Source of the DNA: Sulfolobus sp. S-194 | Lineage (GTDB): Archaea; Thermoproteota; Thermoprotei_A; Sulfolobales; Sulfolobaceae | DNA: 64,000 nucleotides | Direction: 5' to 3' | Assembly (NCBI RefSeq): GCF_012222305.1 | Contig: NZ_CP035730.1 | Span: 1,054,001-1,118,000 of the forward strand | In this document: piece by piece, positions 37,659 through 46,583 of the stretch | Position numbering within the stretch: the first letter of the stretch is position 1 | Layout of the letters: the number at the start of each line of letters is the position of its first letter | Made by a program: the position numbers and the translations under genes | The notes under the pieces: generated by a model | Databases searched by the model: none | Seen by the model: the letters and a program-made list of their open reading frames with translations, nothing else | Told to the model about the DNA's origin: nothing

Positions 37659-39851
37659 CTAACTGTTTACTTCACCAGATACTGGTATGTAATATGGTGG
37701 TATTACAGTACTTACTGTTATTCCGTACCCGTTAGGTTCAATAAATGTTAGATAGAGTTCAATATAATCTACTGTAAAGCTTTCTATTGCCTGATACTGT
37801 TGACTCGAAGATGATGGAAATATTTGTGATGATGAAAATACGCTATTTACTGGTATTGTTAAATATAAAGTAAAGTTAGACACATTTAGTGGTGTAACTA
37901 TTAATGCTTTATTTAGTTCATCTTCTACAGAACCATAAAGTGTTGCTGAAAATGGTTGTGCTGGTGTAGCACTTTGACCAATAAGCTGCAAGATCCCTTC
38001 AGCTTTCATTGCTACTTGAACTTTTGTAAATTCTAGTGTCACATTACTAGGATTACCTATTGCTACTTGAACTTTTATTACTAGTGGAGAGAGTACGTTA
38101 TAATAATATTTAGAAAATAATGAAAATGAATAAGCCGGTCCAACAGAAGCATTAGATTCAATTACAGATAGTGTTACTGGAGATAAAAATCCACCCAACA
38201 AATAATCGTAACCTCCACTAAATACACCCTTGATGTATCCGTCAAAATCAGATACGGCTATAACTGATAAAGTATATTGATTTTGTTGTGGGAAGATTAT
38301 TTCACCATTAAATTCTCCTATAGCATGATTATTACTTAGTGTTAAGTTTCCTACATAATCATTAACTGTAACATTAAATGGTGATGGAAATAACAGAAAT
38401 GCACTTTGTGTTGGCGAATTAGCCATAGCATTACTAAATACCGCATTCGTAAATGTTCCACTTATAACTGGAGCAGCTACTAATTGGCCTAATAGATTAG
38501 TAATGCCATTTGCACTTATATTTATTTGAACATTACTAACATTTATGTAGCCATTTACATATTGTTGTTGTGTAATTCCAAATTGTTGCACAGTTACATA
38601 ACCTGGAGTGAATGTAGCTGATATTATTTCTCCAGTTAAGGTACCATTATTAATCATGCCATTAATCACCTTATTATTTCCGTTAATATGCTTCTGTACT
38701 CCATTCACATATCCGTTAAACGTTCCGTTAAACGTTATTAATCCAGTGACATTAGCCATGTAATATGTTCCTCCTTTACCTTTTAGAGTTACACTTAATT
38801 GATTAGAAGTAGCAAGGAAATAGTTATTAATAGCGTCTCCAGGAATTATAATAGATCCGCTAAATACACCAGATATGCTACCTAAGATAAAGCTGTTATT
38901 AAACGTTGCAGACTCTGCTTTACCATCTGTAAAATAGATTGGATAACCTTGACTACTCCCTAAGCTTCCGGTAAAGTAACCATCATTAGCTCCAGCGAAT
39001 GTAAAGTTTGCTCCTACAAATATTCCTCTCATAATTCCTTTAAAAGAGGGTGGGCTTTGTGAGTTTTGAGATGAGAAAGGTGTTGGAGAACTTTGAGGCT
39101 GGTAAGCTATCGGACCAAACCAATAACCTTTATAAGAGAATGGCAAGCTCTTATTTCCAGTTAGATAATCTCCTAAGAATGTCATAGTATTAGAATACGG
39201 TCCATTTATGCTATGAATAAAATTCACTAATGGCACACAGTCACTAGTCTCTTCTACTTGCTGAAAACCTGGTTCTTCAATAATTGAGAAGTTGTAAGGA
39301 TTTATTGAAGCGATTCCCAACGGTTTAATTAATTTTGCTATTGGTAGTACATAAGGTGGTGATGCATATATTATGTTCCCGTATTGTGTTACTGCCGCAA
39401 CATAACCAGCTTGGTTATTATATGGAGCTTCTTTAAGTGCAATTTGTATTGCTGGATAACCAGCAAATGTATAATCCGCATTCTTAAGAGAAACTACAAT
39501 ATTTACTGGTTGTGTAACCCATGTTTTTCCATTAAATATCTCTAAAGCCTTTATTACTAAAGTTACCGGCGGATCTTGATTATTTACAAATACGAAATAT
39601 ACATTGCCACCTTGATATATGAAGTAAACTGGTGCTACAGCGAATCCACCGGCATTAAAAACAACAGGTTGAAAATCTCTGAACTGTTCTGTAGCTAGAT
39701 TCTTATAAGAGTTTGCACTTTCAGCAGATTGCGTTTGTATTGTTGGTTGTGAAAACATATAAATTCCTAGGGGAATTAAAACAGCTAATAAGATTATTAA
39801 TAAGATAAAAAATCCTACTACTTCAGACAAACCTTTTTTCTTTATAACCAT
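37659..39851 (-). CDS. Large secreted protein with class III (pilin-type) signal
   Basis: 730 residues. The N-terminus KKKGLSEVVGFFILLIILLA is a class III signal sequence: basic residues, Gly, then a hydrophobic pilin-like helix, expected to be cut after KKKG by a PibD-type peptidase. The rest is beta-rich, Asn/Gly/Thr-rich and full of N-glycosylation sequons, with repeating GxFxGxxNGYxNG-like stretches in the middle (INGNNKVINGMINNGTLTGE). Much longer than ordinary pilins, so a surface or filament-associated protein. It overlaps the upstream pilin-like gene by 10 bases. Confidence 0.7.
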   Translation of the reverse strand: MVIKKKGLSEVVGFFILLIILLAVLIPLGIYMFSQPTIQTQSAESANSYKNLATEQFRDFQPVVFNAGGFAVAPVYFIYQGGNVYFVFVNNQDPPVTLVIKALEIFNGKTWVTQPVNIVVSLKNADYTFAGYPAIQIALKEAPYNNQAGYVAAVTQYGNIIYASPPYVLPIAKLIKPLGIASINPYNFSIIEEPGFQQVEETSDCVPLVNFIHSINGPYSNTMTFLGDYLTGNKSLPFSYKGYWFGPIAYQPQSSPTPFSSQNSQSPPSFKGIMRGIFVGANFTFAGANDGYFTGSLGSSQGYPIYFTDGKAESATFNNSFILGSISGVFSGSIIIPGDAINNYFLATSNQLSVTLKGKGGTYYMANVTGLITFNGTFNGYVNGVQKHINGNNKVINGMINNGTLTGEIISATFTPGYVTVQQFGITQQQYVNGYINVSNVQINISANGITNLLGQLVAAPVISGTFTNAVFSNAMANSPTQSAFLLFPSPFNVTVNDYVGNLTLSNNHAIGEFNGEIIFPQQNQYTLSVIAVSDFDGYIKGVFSGGYDYLLGGFLSPVTLSVIESNASVGPAYSFSLFSKYYYNVLSPLVIKVQVAIGNPSNVTLEFTKVQVAMKAEGILQLIGQSATPAQPFSATLYGSVEDELNKALIVTPLNVSNFTLYLTIPVNSVFSSSQIFPSSSSQQYQAIESFTVDYIELYLTFIEPNGYGITVSTVIPPYYIPVSGEVNS

Positions 39852-40384
39852 TCATAACCCACCTCTATAAACTTATTTTGAATTTGAACAAAGAATAGAA
39901 CTACGGGAGCATATCCGGCGGGAGGAGAAAGACTAATAACTTGAGGTGCTCCAGTTATTGTCTTCCATAATTTCACTTCACCTTGATACATTATATTCAA
40001 ATTAGTGAAGTAAAGAGTTGTAGCTGGTATATTAGGGGCTGAGTCATTCACTGTTGCATAAACTATATTCCCATTCTGTGTATATGCAAATTGTGGCGTG
40101 ATCATTTGATTTCCTTTTAAAGAACTTGGAACATAAAACAGAGTGAGATAAATTGTACCATTATAGTTAAAGTCTTGAGGAACTAGAAATAATGAGATTG
40201 TCGAACCAGATGTTACATTGTTACTTATTGAAATGTATAAACCATTTGATATGCTTTCTGCTTGTTGCTGTAAGTTTACTCTAGTATACTGGTAAGTTGC
40301 GTAAATACTAGATAATGAGAATACTACTAAGCCTATAAGAATAGTTGCAATTATAAGTATAAATGCCACAACTGAACTTTCCAT
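39842..40384 (-). CDS. Pilin-like secreted protein
   Basis: 180 residues. A hydrophobic N-terminal helix (SSVVAFILIIATILIGLVVFSLSSIYATY) is followed by a beta-rich, glycosylation-site-rich outside domain. The helix begins at once, without the basic-Gly cleavage site, so it may stay uncleaved as an anchor or be like FlaF/FlaG-type stator proteins. AGGTGATA just before the ATG is a strong ribosome binding site, with TATATTTAAATAG further upstream. Overlaps the large class III protein gene, so a two-gene operon. Confidence 0.65.
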   Translation of the reverse strand: MESSVVAFILIIATILIGLVVFSLSSIYATYQYTRVNLQQQAESISNGLYISISNNVTSGSTISLFLVPQDFNYNGTIYLTLFYVPSSLKGNQMITPQFAYTQNGNIVYATVNDSAPNIPATTLYFTNLNIMYQGEVKLWKTITGAPQVISLSPPAGYAPVVLFFVQIQNKFIEVGYEWL

Positions 40385-40591
40385 ATTTTATCACCTATAC
40401 ATATTCATTTACATATTACTTCTATTTAAATATAACTATATGCACTAGTATTCAATTTTATTTAATAGATCCTAAGAATAATTTTAAACATTAACTTTCT
40501 TCAAAATATACTTAATTTATTACCTTAAAACATAGAAGGAAAATATAAAAATTAACTTGAATTTTTAAAGCCTCTATTATTTTAATTTAAC

Positions 40592-41458
40592 TTATGATGC
40601 CCTTATACCTAGTCTTTTAAGAATTAATTTGTATACTTTCTGATTAACGTTTAGCCATTTCATTTCTTCTTCTAAAATCTGTAGTCCTCTCTGATTAACA
40701 TCAACTAGTATCCTAGCTACTTTGTCTGAATTACTCTGAGAATCTATGATAGCTTTTTCTATTTCTTTTCCGTATTTTACTTCTAGGATAATATTTACTA
40801 TTTTATTAATCTCATCTGGGACTCCAACTATACTTCCTCTCAATGTTATTTTTACTGTCTTACATGGATATTTCTCAGCCAATTTCGAGGTAGCATACTT
40901 TAATCTTCTCCCTTTATCTACTATACCTCCAATAATAAATACGTCTGTTTTTCTTATAATTTCTTCATTAGCTATTATATCTCCATAAGGATCAAGAACA
41001 ACGCAGTTATCAGTTTCGATCTTGTCTATATTTCTAGCTTTACCTAGGGAAATATTTGGAGAATTAATTAGAGCTAAATTACCATCCCACAAGAATTTTC
41101 TTATTACGTGTAAGGTTAGATTAACTTGAAGTAATGTCTTTCTTTTTTCCTCCTCATCTAATTCATTAAAAAGACTCATATCTATTACGATTAATGGGTA
41201 CTTAGGTAGTTTAAGTGGTATTTTATCACCGCCTTTAGTAAATACAAGGTCAACTTTTTCATCTCCCTTTCCTTTATATAGAGATATCCCTTCAATCTCT
41301 CCTATTCTTCTACTACTAATTTCTCTTTTTACAAATCCGTAATTTTTAACTAACATTTTAACAGCTATGCTTTGCAAGGATGGCTTTTCATAACCTATAT
41401 AAATCTTGTAAATTCCCCTTTCCTTTAGTTCCTCTGCTAATAATTTTCCGAGTATCAC
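40592..41458 (-). CDS. trm10: tRNA (position 9) N1-methyltransferase, Trm10 type
   Basis: About 288 residues from a GTG at 41458. LLQVNLTLHVIRKFLWDGNLALINS, NCVVLDPYGDIIANEEII and VFIIGGIVDKGRRLKYATSKLAEKY match the SPOUT-class Trm10 domain; the Sulfolobus enzyme methylates A9 (m1A9) of tRNA. IGYEKPSLQSIAVKMLVKNYG is the N-terminal domain. The frame is open 22 codons further to an ATG at 41524, but that would overlap the divergent permease start, and the GTG aligns better with the start I recall for the Sulfolobus enzyme. GAAATAAAAGG lies about 25 bases upstream. Confidence 0.88.
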   Translation of the reverse strand: MILGKLLAEELKERGIYKIYIGYEKPSLQSIAVKMLVKNYGFVKREISSRRIGEIEGISLYKGKGDEKVDLVFTKGGDKIPLKLPKYPLIVIDMSLFNELDEEEKRKTLLQVNLTLHVIRKFLWDGNLALINSPNISLGKARNIDKIETDNCVVLDPYGDIIANEEIIRKTDVFIIGGIVDKGRRLKYATSKLAEKYPCKTVKITLRGSIVGVPDEINKIVNIILEVKYGKEIEKAIIDSQSNSDKVARILVDVNQRGLQILEEEMKWLNVNQKVYKLILKRLGIRAS

Positions 41459-41494
41459 TAAACTATTAATTCTTACTGTCCTTTTATTTCTTAA

Positions 41495-42772
41495 ATGGAG
41501 GAGAAAAAACTTTCTCTTTCTCAAGCATTAGCATTAGGTTTAGGGAATATTATTGGTGCCGGGATTTTTGTTATGGCTGGTGTTAGTATAACTGCAGCTG
41601 GTCCAGCAGCTTTGCTTGCTTTTTTAATTACTGCAGTTTATGCAATGACTGTAGGATTAAACAATGCAGAACTGGCTTCTGTTTTTCCTAAAGTTGAAGG
41701 AGGAGTATATAGTTTTGCTTTACTCTCTTTAGGAGAAACTATAGGATTTTTAGTTGGTTGGTTCAGAGTTATTGGTTACGCTATAAGTGGTGGGGCTACT
41801 GCCTTAGGTTTTTCTGGGTATCTAGTTACTACATTCTCTCTTCCTTCTTTTCTTTACTTTCCGTTAGCAATTTTACTTATAATTATTCTAATTATAATAG
41901 ATTATTTAGGATTAAAATTAGCTGCAGAAATTGAAAGTATATTGGTCATTTTGAACATTTTAGGCTTAGTAACCTTTTCTATAACCGCATTAATTCTTAG
42001 TGGTCTAAGGTTACAAAACTTTTCACCTTTCTTTCCTCATGGAATAACAGGAGTGCTAACAGCTTCAAACATAGCATTCTTTGCCTATTCTGGATTTAAT
42101 ACAATTGCAACACTAACTCCGTCTGTCAAAGAAGGAGAAAGAACTGTACCTAAAGCTATAGTTCTTTCCTTACTTATTAGTGCATTTCTTTACATGTTAG
42201 TAACTTTCTCGATGGTTAACGCTATAGGTTATAAAAACTTCAAAACTAATTCTGCCCCTCTACAACTAGTTTTGAGTACTATTCATGCCCCTTTTTATGT
42301 TTATTTCTTTGTTAATTTAACCGCAATTTTGGCTACGGTTACAGTTACGCTTTCAACTATTATAGCTACCGAAAGAACAATGGTTCAAATGGAATTGGAT
42401 AACCTTTTGCCTAAAGTAAAGGGTGGAAAATTTTCTATCCTGTTAATCATTGGATTAATCATGATCGCTTCTTTAGGTTTAGGAAATGTAGAAGTGATAG
42501 CTTTGGTTTCCAATTTTGGGGTTGTCTTTTCCTATATGTTATCTGGTATTGAAGTTGCTGTAGTTAGGCATAGAGGTTTGAGAGGAGTGTTTAAATCTCC
42601 AGGGTTTCCATTAGTTCAGATAATCTCCGTTATTCTATCTGGTGTTTTCATTTATTCACTAGGCTTTCAATCGTTACTTATAGGCTTTGTTACCCTTCTT
42701 ATTGGTTTAGTGATTCACTCAATACATAAGGAGATAATGAAAAAAGAAGGCATATTTACCAAGAGGAACTGA
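41495..42772 (+). CDS. APC-superfamily amino-acid permease
   Basis: 425 residues, 12 membrane helices. SLSQALALGLGNIIGAGIFVMAG is the classic helix-1 substrate-binding signature (GxIGAGIF). FFAYSGFNTIATLTPSVKEGERTVPKAI is the helix 6-7 region conserved in APC transporters. ACTATTAAT about 28 bases upstream may be the TATA box, so its promoter lies within the 36-base gap to, and the start of, divergent trm10. Probably imports amino acids with protons. Confidence 0.9.
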   Translation: MEEKKLSLSQALALGLGNIIGAGIFVMAGVSITAAGPAALLAFLITAVYAMTVGLNNAELASVFPKVEGGVYSFALLSLGETIGFLVGWFRVIGYAISGGATALGFSGYLVTTFSLPSFLYFPLAILLIIILIIIDYLGLKLAAEIESILVILNILGLVTFSITALILSGLRLQNFSPFFPHGITGVLTASNIAFFAYSGFNTIATLTPSVKEGERTVPKAIVLSLLISAFLYMLVTFSMVNAIGYKNFKTNSAPLQLVLSTIHAPFYVYFFVNLTAILATVTVTLSTIIATERTMVQMELDNLLPKVKGGKFSILLIIGLIMIASLGLGNVEVIALVSNFGVVFSYMLSGIEVAVVRHRGLRGVFKSPGFPLVQIISVILSGVFIYSLGFQSLLIGFVTLLIGLVIHSIHKEIMKKEGIFTKRN

Positions 42773-42917
42773 CTTCTTTTATGATAAAAATCATGAAGCA
42801 TATTTATTCAATCTTCATAGAAGATGTAACTCTCAATGACTTCTTCTCTCCCTCTTAGCTAATATTTGTTGGAAAATGATTAGTTAGTCCTTATATGAGT
42901 CGAGGCTTTATTTTATC

Positions 42918-43319
42918 TTACTTTTTTCCTTTTATCTTCTTCTTAATTAGCAGAAGTAATAAGACTCCTATTAAGTCATCAATTGGTATTCCGTAATAAA
43001 CTGGATAAAACCGTGCTCATGAATAAGGTACTCTAACATCAACTATCCAGTAAATTATGTCTTCAAGAGTAGAACCGTATATAAGATACCACAATGTTTC
43101 CCATGAAAAGAGTTTTCCAGAAGCCAAATAGGATGGATAAGTAAAGAGTATAGTGTATATTACTCTATAGAAATAAAGGGATACTGTAGGTGTGAAAAAT
43201 TCCTTCATCCAGGTTGGTGAGGTCGAGATGCGAGAAGGGTCCCATACCATTCCTAATTCTAACAAAGCGTAAACAAACGAGAATATCGTAAGTATCAAAA
43301 TCCCTCTTTTTGTTATCAT
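42918..43319 (-). pseudogene. Small membrane protein gene with an in-frame TGA
   Basis: From the ATG at 43319 the frame encodes 100 residues with three hydrophobic segments (GILILTIFSFVYALLELGMVW, YFYRVIYTILFTYPSYL, LEDIIYWIVD). A TGA at 43017-43019 follows PYS. The same frame goes on with ARFYPVYYGIPIDDLIGVLL and LLLLIKKKIKGKK to a TAA at 42918. A TGG to TGA change (S-W-A) would explain it; 133 residues were probably intended. Function unknown. It may still give a shortened product. Confidence 0.6.
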
Positions 43320-43374
43320 ATATGTTAAATCTTTTCCTTTCGTTAAATGTTTTTATTAAATCTTCTTCTTTTAT

Positions 43375-44709
43375 TTAAATAACTATTCCTAATCTATTTA
43401 ACATAGTTCTAACCAGCAGATCCCTTTCCTTTTCATCATTATCATCTACTATTTTCTTTATTGATAAATTACTTATGGGAATAACTATAAAATCGCTAAG
43501 GTTTACGTTATTTACATTAGTTACTATAAATTTTACGACTTTTTTATCCTTATAAGTCTGAACATTTTCCAATTTTTTAACATTTTTAATATTCTTAAGT
43601 TCCTTCTCGTTACTTAATTTTATATCACCCAAGTAAATTGTGTCCTCCGTTTCAAAATATATATCAACAGTTACGCCATATTCGTCCAGTTTTTTACCTC
43701 TTTCGTGAATGTACTTGATATTAGGTACGCGTTCTTTAATTTCAAGTAATTTCTCTCTTATTTTCTTTTCTAAAGCTGTTGAATAATCATCAAGTTTGCT
43801 CTCATCTATAGGATAGAACTTTTGTAAGTAATCCTTAATACATTCATCAACATAATAAGCCCCATTCTTTTTGCACTCATTTATCGCTTCTTCGTATTTG
43901 CCCCTAGCTTTATCTAGAAGTGCATTTAATGTTTCTGCATTTCTTACCTCGTCTATGGACAAAAGCTCCTTATAATATTTCTCACAATATGCTTTTAGAA
44001 TTTCCTCTTTATCTTTGTCATTTAGTTTTAACTCTATTTGATTTTCGGTCAACCTTCTTACAAGAGCCGCATTAGTTACCTTATTATATTCTTGTGGTAT
44101 GAGAGTTATTGCTATTGGTATCTCAACCTTATTTATAAGTTCATGAAGTTCGTTCAATATATCCTCTTTACTCTTAGTTTCATCAATTAATATCCCTACT
44201 TTGAAAAGCTGTGATTTTTTAAGATCATTAAGAAATTCTATTAGTCCTTCAATATCTTCTTTATATTTAAAGCAATAAAGTTTAATTCTAACATCATCAG
44301 AAATCTCACACTGGTGTCTTAACCAATTTTTAAAATCCTTGGAGATATATGTTAAAAATCCTTTATAACCAATCTCTTTCTTATGTAAAGATAAGTAATT
44401 AATAACCTTTGAACGGATATATTCCAATTTTCCCCTAATATAGTTCCATGCAGCTTTTGACAATCTCTCAGAAGCAGAGAGATCTAAATAGATAACAAAG
44501 ATATCATCACGATCCTTAAGATCTTTAACCACAGCATTTAATATGGTAGTCTTTCCCATACCAGGGGCTCCAATTATGGTTGTTACTATACCACTATCCT
44601 TAATAATGTTGTTTAATATAGATTTTCTTGCACTATCCCATACTTCACCAACCAAAATCACATTATCATCAAAATATCTCGCTACAGTATAAGAGGGAAA
44701 ATTGCACAT
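43375..44709 (-). CDS. P-loop ATPase with C-terminal PD-(D/E)XK-like nuclease domain
   Basis: 444 residues. N-terminal AAA/STAND-type ATPase: Walker A GAPGMGKT (47-54), Walker B-like VGILIDET, and a sensor-like VRRLTENQIELKL. The C-terminal 110 residues include VDIYF (Asp349), then YLGDIKLS (Asp362, Lys364) and VVKFIVTN, the beta-hairpin pattern D-x12-D-x-K of Mrr/Hjc-type nucleases (inference, no confirmed homology). It starts 8 bases after the winged-helix gene, forming a two-gene unit. It could be a defence, replication-restart or mobile-element module; I recognise no named system. Confidence 0.65.
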   Translation of the reverse strand: MCNFPSYTVARYFDDNVILVGEVWDSARKSILNNIIKDSGIVTTIIGAPGMGKTTILNAVVKDLKDRDDIFVIYLDLSASERLSKAAWNYIRGKLEYIRSKVINYLSLHKKEIGYKGFLTYISKDFKNWLRHQCEISDDVRIKLYCFKYKEDIEGLIEFLNDLKKSQLFKVGILIDETKSKEDILNELHELINKVEIPIAITLIPQEYNKVTNAALVRRLTENQIELKLNDKDKEEILKAYCEKYYKELLSIDEVRNAETLNALLDKARGKYEEAINECKKNGAYYVDECIKDYLQKFYPIDESKLDDYSTALEKKIREKLLEIKERVPNIKYIHERGKKLDEYGVTVDIYFETEDTIYLGDIKLSNEKELKNIKNVKKLENVQTYKDKKVVKFIVTNVNNVNLSDFIVIPISNLSIKKIVDDNDEKERDLLVRTMLNRLGIVI

Positions 44710-44717
44710 TTAGTTTT

Positions 44718-45326
44718 TCACCTCTTTCTCCTTATGATCCCATACATTACACCCCCTTTGATAAAGCCCTCTTCACCCCCTGGAATAAGCTCATAATTTT
44801 GTAAAATATATTCACGATAATATCTCATAAATTCCTCTAGTGAGAGACCTAGCTGAATCCTGAGATCTTTTATGGACGCATGGCCCAATGAGTTCTTTGC
44901 AAAATCGTAGACTCTATCTAAATCAACCGGGGTAGGGACATGATCTCTAAATATAATCTTTTTTAGATCTTCAATAAGCCTCTCATAGTATTTACCAAGA
45001 ACCATGTCCAAAGCACTTTGTAACGCTTTTATTTGATCTAAAGGTTCACTCTCTATATCTTCTGCCTTTTCGCTCAAACTCTCATCAACTTTTTTCTCTC
45101 CAATAAACATGAATTGTATTTCCTTATTATTTTTTCCTTGTTTAATTCTATTTATAAAACCCTCCTTAACTAAATCTTCAATAATGTTATCAATGTCTGT
45201 GTTACTTCTCTTCCTATTCAGCTTTTCAAGTAACTCTTGTTTACTAAAGATAGTTTTACCAGATTTTGCAAGTTCAGTAATTGCATCTTTTATGTCATTT
45301 TTACTGATATCTTTCGTAATACCCAT
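44718..45326 (-). CDS. Winged-helix protein, partner of the ATPase-nuclease
   Basis: 202 residues. The N-terminal part (DIKDAITELAKSGKTIFSKQELLEKLN, then DIDNIIEDLVKEGFINRIKQG) forms a winged helix. A charged linker follows (about 85-105), then a helical C-terminal domain (KYYERLIEDLKKIIFRDHVPTPVDLDRVYDF) ending KGGVMYGIIRRKR. No recognised family. GATTTAAATATA (minus strand) lies about 27 bases upstream, with an 8-bp inverted repeat next to it, suggesting self-regulation. First gene of the two-gene unit. Confidence 0.7.
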   Translation of the reverse strand: MGITKDISKNDIKDAITELAKSGKTIFSKQELLEKLNRKRSNTDIDNIIEDLVKEGFINRIKQGKNNKEIQFMFIGEKKVDESLSEKAEDIESEPLDQIKALQSALDMVLGKYYERLIEDLKKIIFRDHVPTPVDLDRVYDFAKNSLGHASIKDLRIQLGLSLEEFMRYYREYILQNYELIPGGEEGFIKGGVMYGIIRRKR

Positions 45327-45348
45327 AATTATTTTTTAAAAAAAGTTA

Positions 45349-45378
45349 TATTTAAATCTTAACAGTAATAGTTAAGAT
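45349..45378 (-). promoter_or_regulatory. TATA box and adjoining inverted repeat before the HTH/ATPase-nuclease unit
   Basis: Read on the minus strand, TATA box GATTTAAATATA (about 45349-45359) lies 27 bases before the ATG. ATCTTAAC (45356-45363) and GTTAAGAT (45371-45378) are a perfect 8-bp inverted repeat with a 7-base spacer, overlapping the BRE/TATA. A bound dimer there would repress the operon (inference). Confidence 0.55.
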
Positions 45379-45689
45379 AAGGCGAAATATAACAAGATGC
45401 TGAGAATCACCGAATTAATACTCACTTCCCATTTTTTGTATTTGTAGCTGGTGTGGTTTAAAGGCACCACATTCTATAATAATCCCTGATCTGGTAAACG
45501 TGGAAGAGCGACACTATTATAAACTCAAGTCCTTACCCGTGGCGTGACATATCCTTACTTTTAATCACTTTTAGTTCCGCCATGGATACCTATATCTTGA
45601 AAACTGAAATAAAACATACTCTTACTCTAACTTAGATATTAAGTTATACTCTATCAGATATGCGGAAAATCTAGCCTTCTACTTATTAA
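45379..45689. other. Intergenic region holding a second hairpin-element copy
   Basis: About 310 bases between the HTH gene promoter and the antitoxin-like gene. It contains the partial hairpin element at 45536-45598. No gene or toxin partner for the antitoxin-like gene is seen. Confidence 0.4.
45536..45598. repeat. Nested palindromic element, partial copy B
   Basis: TTACCCGTGGCGTGACATAT then CCTTACTTTTAATCA and AGTTCCGCCATGGATACCTA, following the same order as copy A at 37428-37480 (CCCGTAGCG, pyrimidine stretch, TTCCGCTACGGGCACCTATA). The inner CCCGTGGCG/CGCCATGG pairing survives with one changed base. The matching distal arm seen in copy A is not evident, so this copy is truncated or diverged. 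Confidence 0.55.
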
Positions 45690-45914
45690 TCAAGACATAT
45701 CATATATATTTGCCTTATCTTTAGCAAAATAAAGGAATTCGTCCACAGACATTCCAGCAATTCTAGCTGCTTCTCTAAAATTACCCGTTTCTATGTAGTA
45801 TTCTAGGGCTATTCTGAGTTTAGGAGGTAAACTTTTTATAAACTCCCAATTAGCAGTACTCCTCCTAACTTGCCTAGCCTCTTCTTGTGCTTTAATTATC
45901 TTTTTAATATCCAT
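45690..45914 (-). CDS. Antitoxin-like small HTH protein
   Basis: 74 residues. SLPPKLRIALEYYIETGNFREAARIAGMSVDEFLYFAKD looks like the helical DNA-binding antitoxins found before PIN toxins in Sulfolobales. The N-terminal IIKAQEEARQVRRSTANWEFI is a charged helix. No toxin gene follows on the minus strand, so it would be an orphan antitoxin or a lone regulator. Medium confidence in the gene, low in the family. Confidence 0.6.
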   Translation of the reverse strand: MDIKKIIKAQEEARQVRRSTANWEFIKSLPPKLRIALEYYIETGNFREAARIAGMSVDEFLYFAKDKANIYDMS

Positions 45915-46583
45915 AAATACTTATTCTGTAAAGGTATATTTATCCTTGACATATCATGAACAACTTATTTTTTGTTGTATTTTTAAGATTTTTAAGAGGA
46001 GTATTTTCTTATTTATTTACTAAAATTTTTGTTCGCTTCATAAAGATATCATTGACTTATACCGTCAAAATATTATCTTATTTAATTTTGAATATACCTA
46101 GAAATATATATAACGTAGTATTATACTATATCAAATTAAAAGTCTTATTTAATTTTAGATTGTCTCTTTTTTGCATGCTTCTAAATAATAGAGATAGTAT
46201 ATTATATATTAAGTATATTTTAAAGAATCGTGCCTTTCTAATAGTAGTCCAGCTTAGCTAGGTTAGCAAGGCTATTATAATGAGAGTAACAAAGAATATA
46301 TCATAAATAAACAGTAATGAAAACTCTCCTATGTAGAAATCTTACTTAATCTATATAGGTTTCTTTTAAAAATTCTTTATATATATTATAAACATCAAAT
46401 AGTATTAAATATAACATTTTACTCCCAATGTTCGAAATTTATATATTAGAATATATTATTTATATACTCGTAATTTAAGTCATATCGAAATAAAAACTAT
46501 AATAATGATTTGTATTATGTATAGTAAAATTTAAACACATCATGTAAGCATAAATTTTTTATATAATGGTATAGTAATGTTTA
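45915..46583. other. Very AT-rich intergenic region
   Basis: About 670 bases. A 101-codon plus-strand frame at 45956-46261 is made almost only of Phe, Leu, Ile, Tyr and Lys and is probably chance in AT-rich DNA. TTTTTTATATAAT (46555-46566) is the likely promoter of the sugar ABC operon. Otherwise nothing seen. Confidence 0.4.

Noticed and set aside
43017-43019. Selenocysteine or other recoding of TGA
   Set aside because: Sulfolobales are not known to use selenocysteine, and no insertion element is evident; a Trp codon mutation is simpler.
45956-46261. 101-codon plus-strand frame rich in Phe, Leu, Ile, Tyr, Lys
   Set aside because: Composition is what random AT-rich DNA gives; no ribosome binding site, no domain pattern, and no clear promoter spacing.
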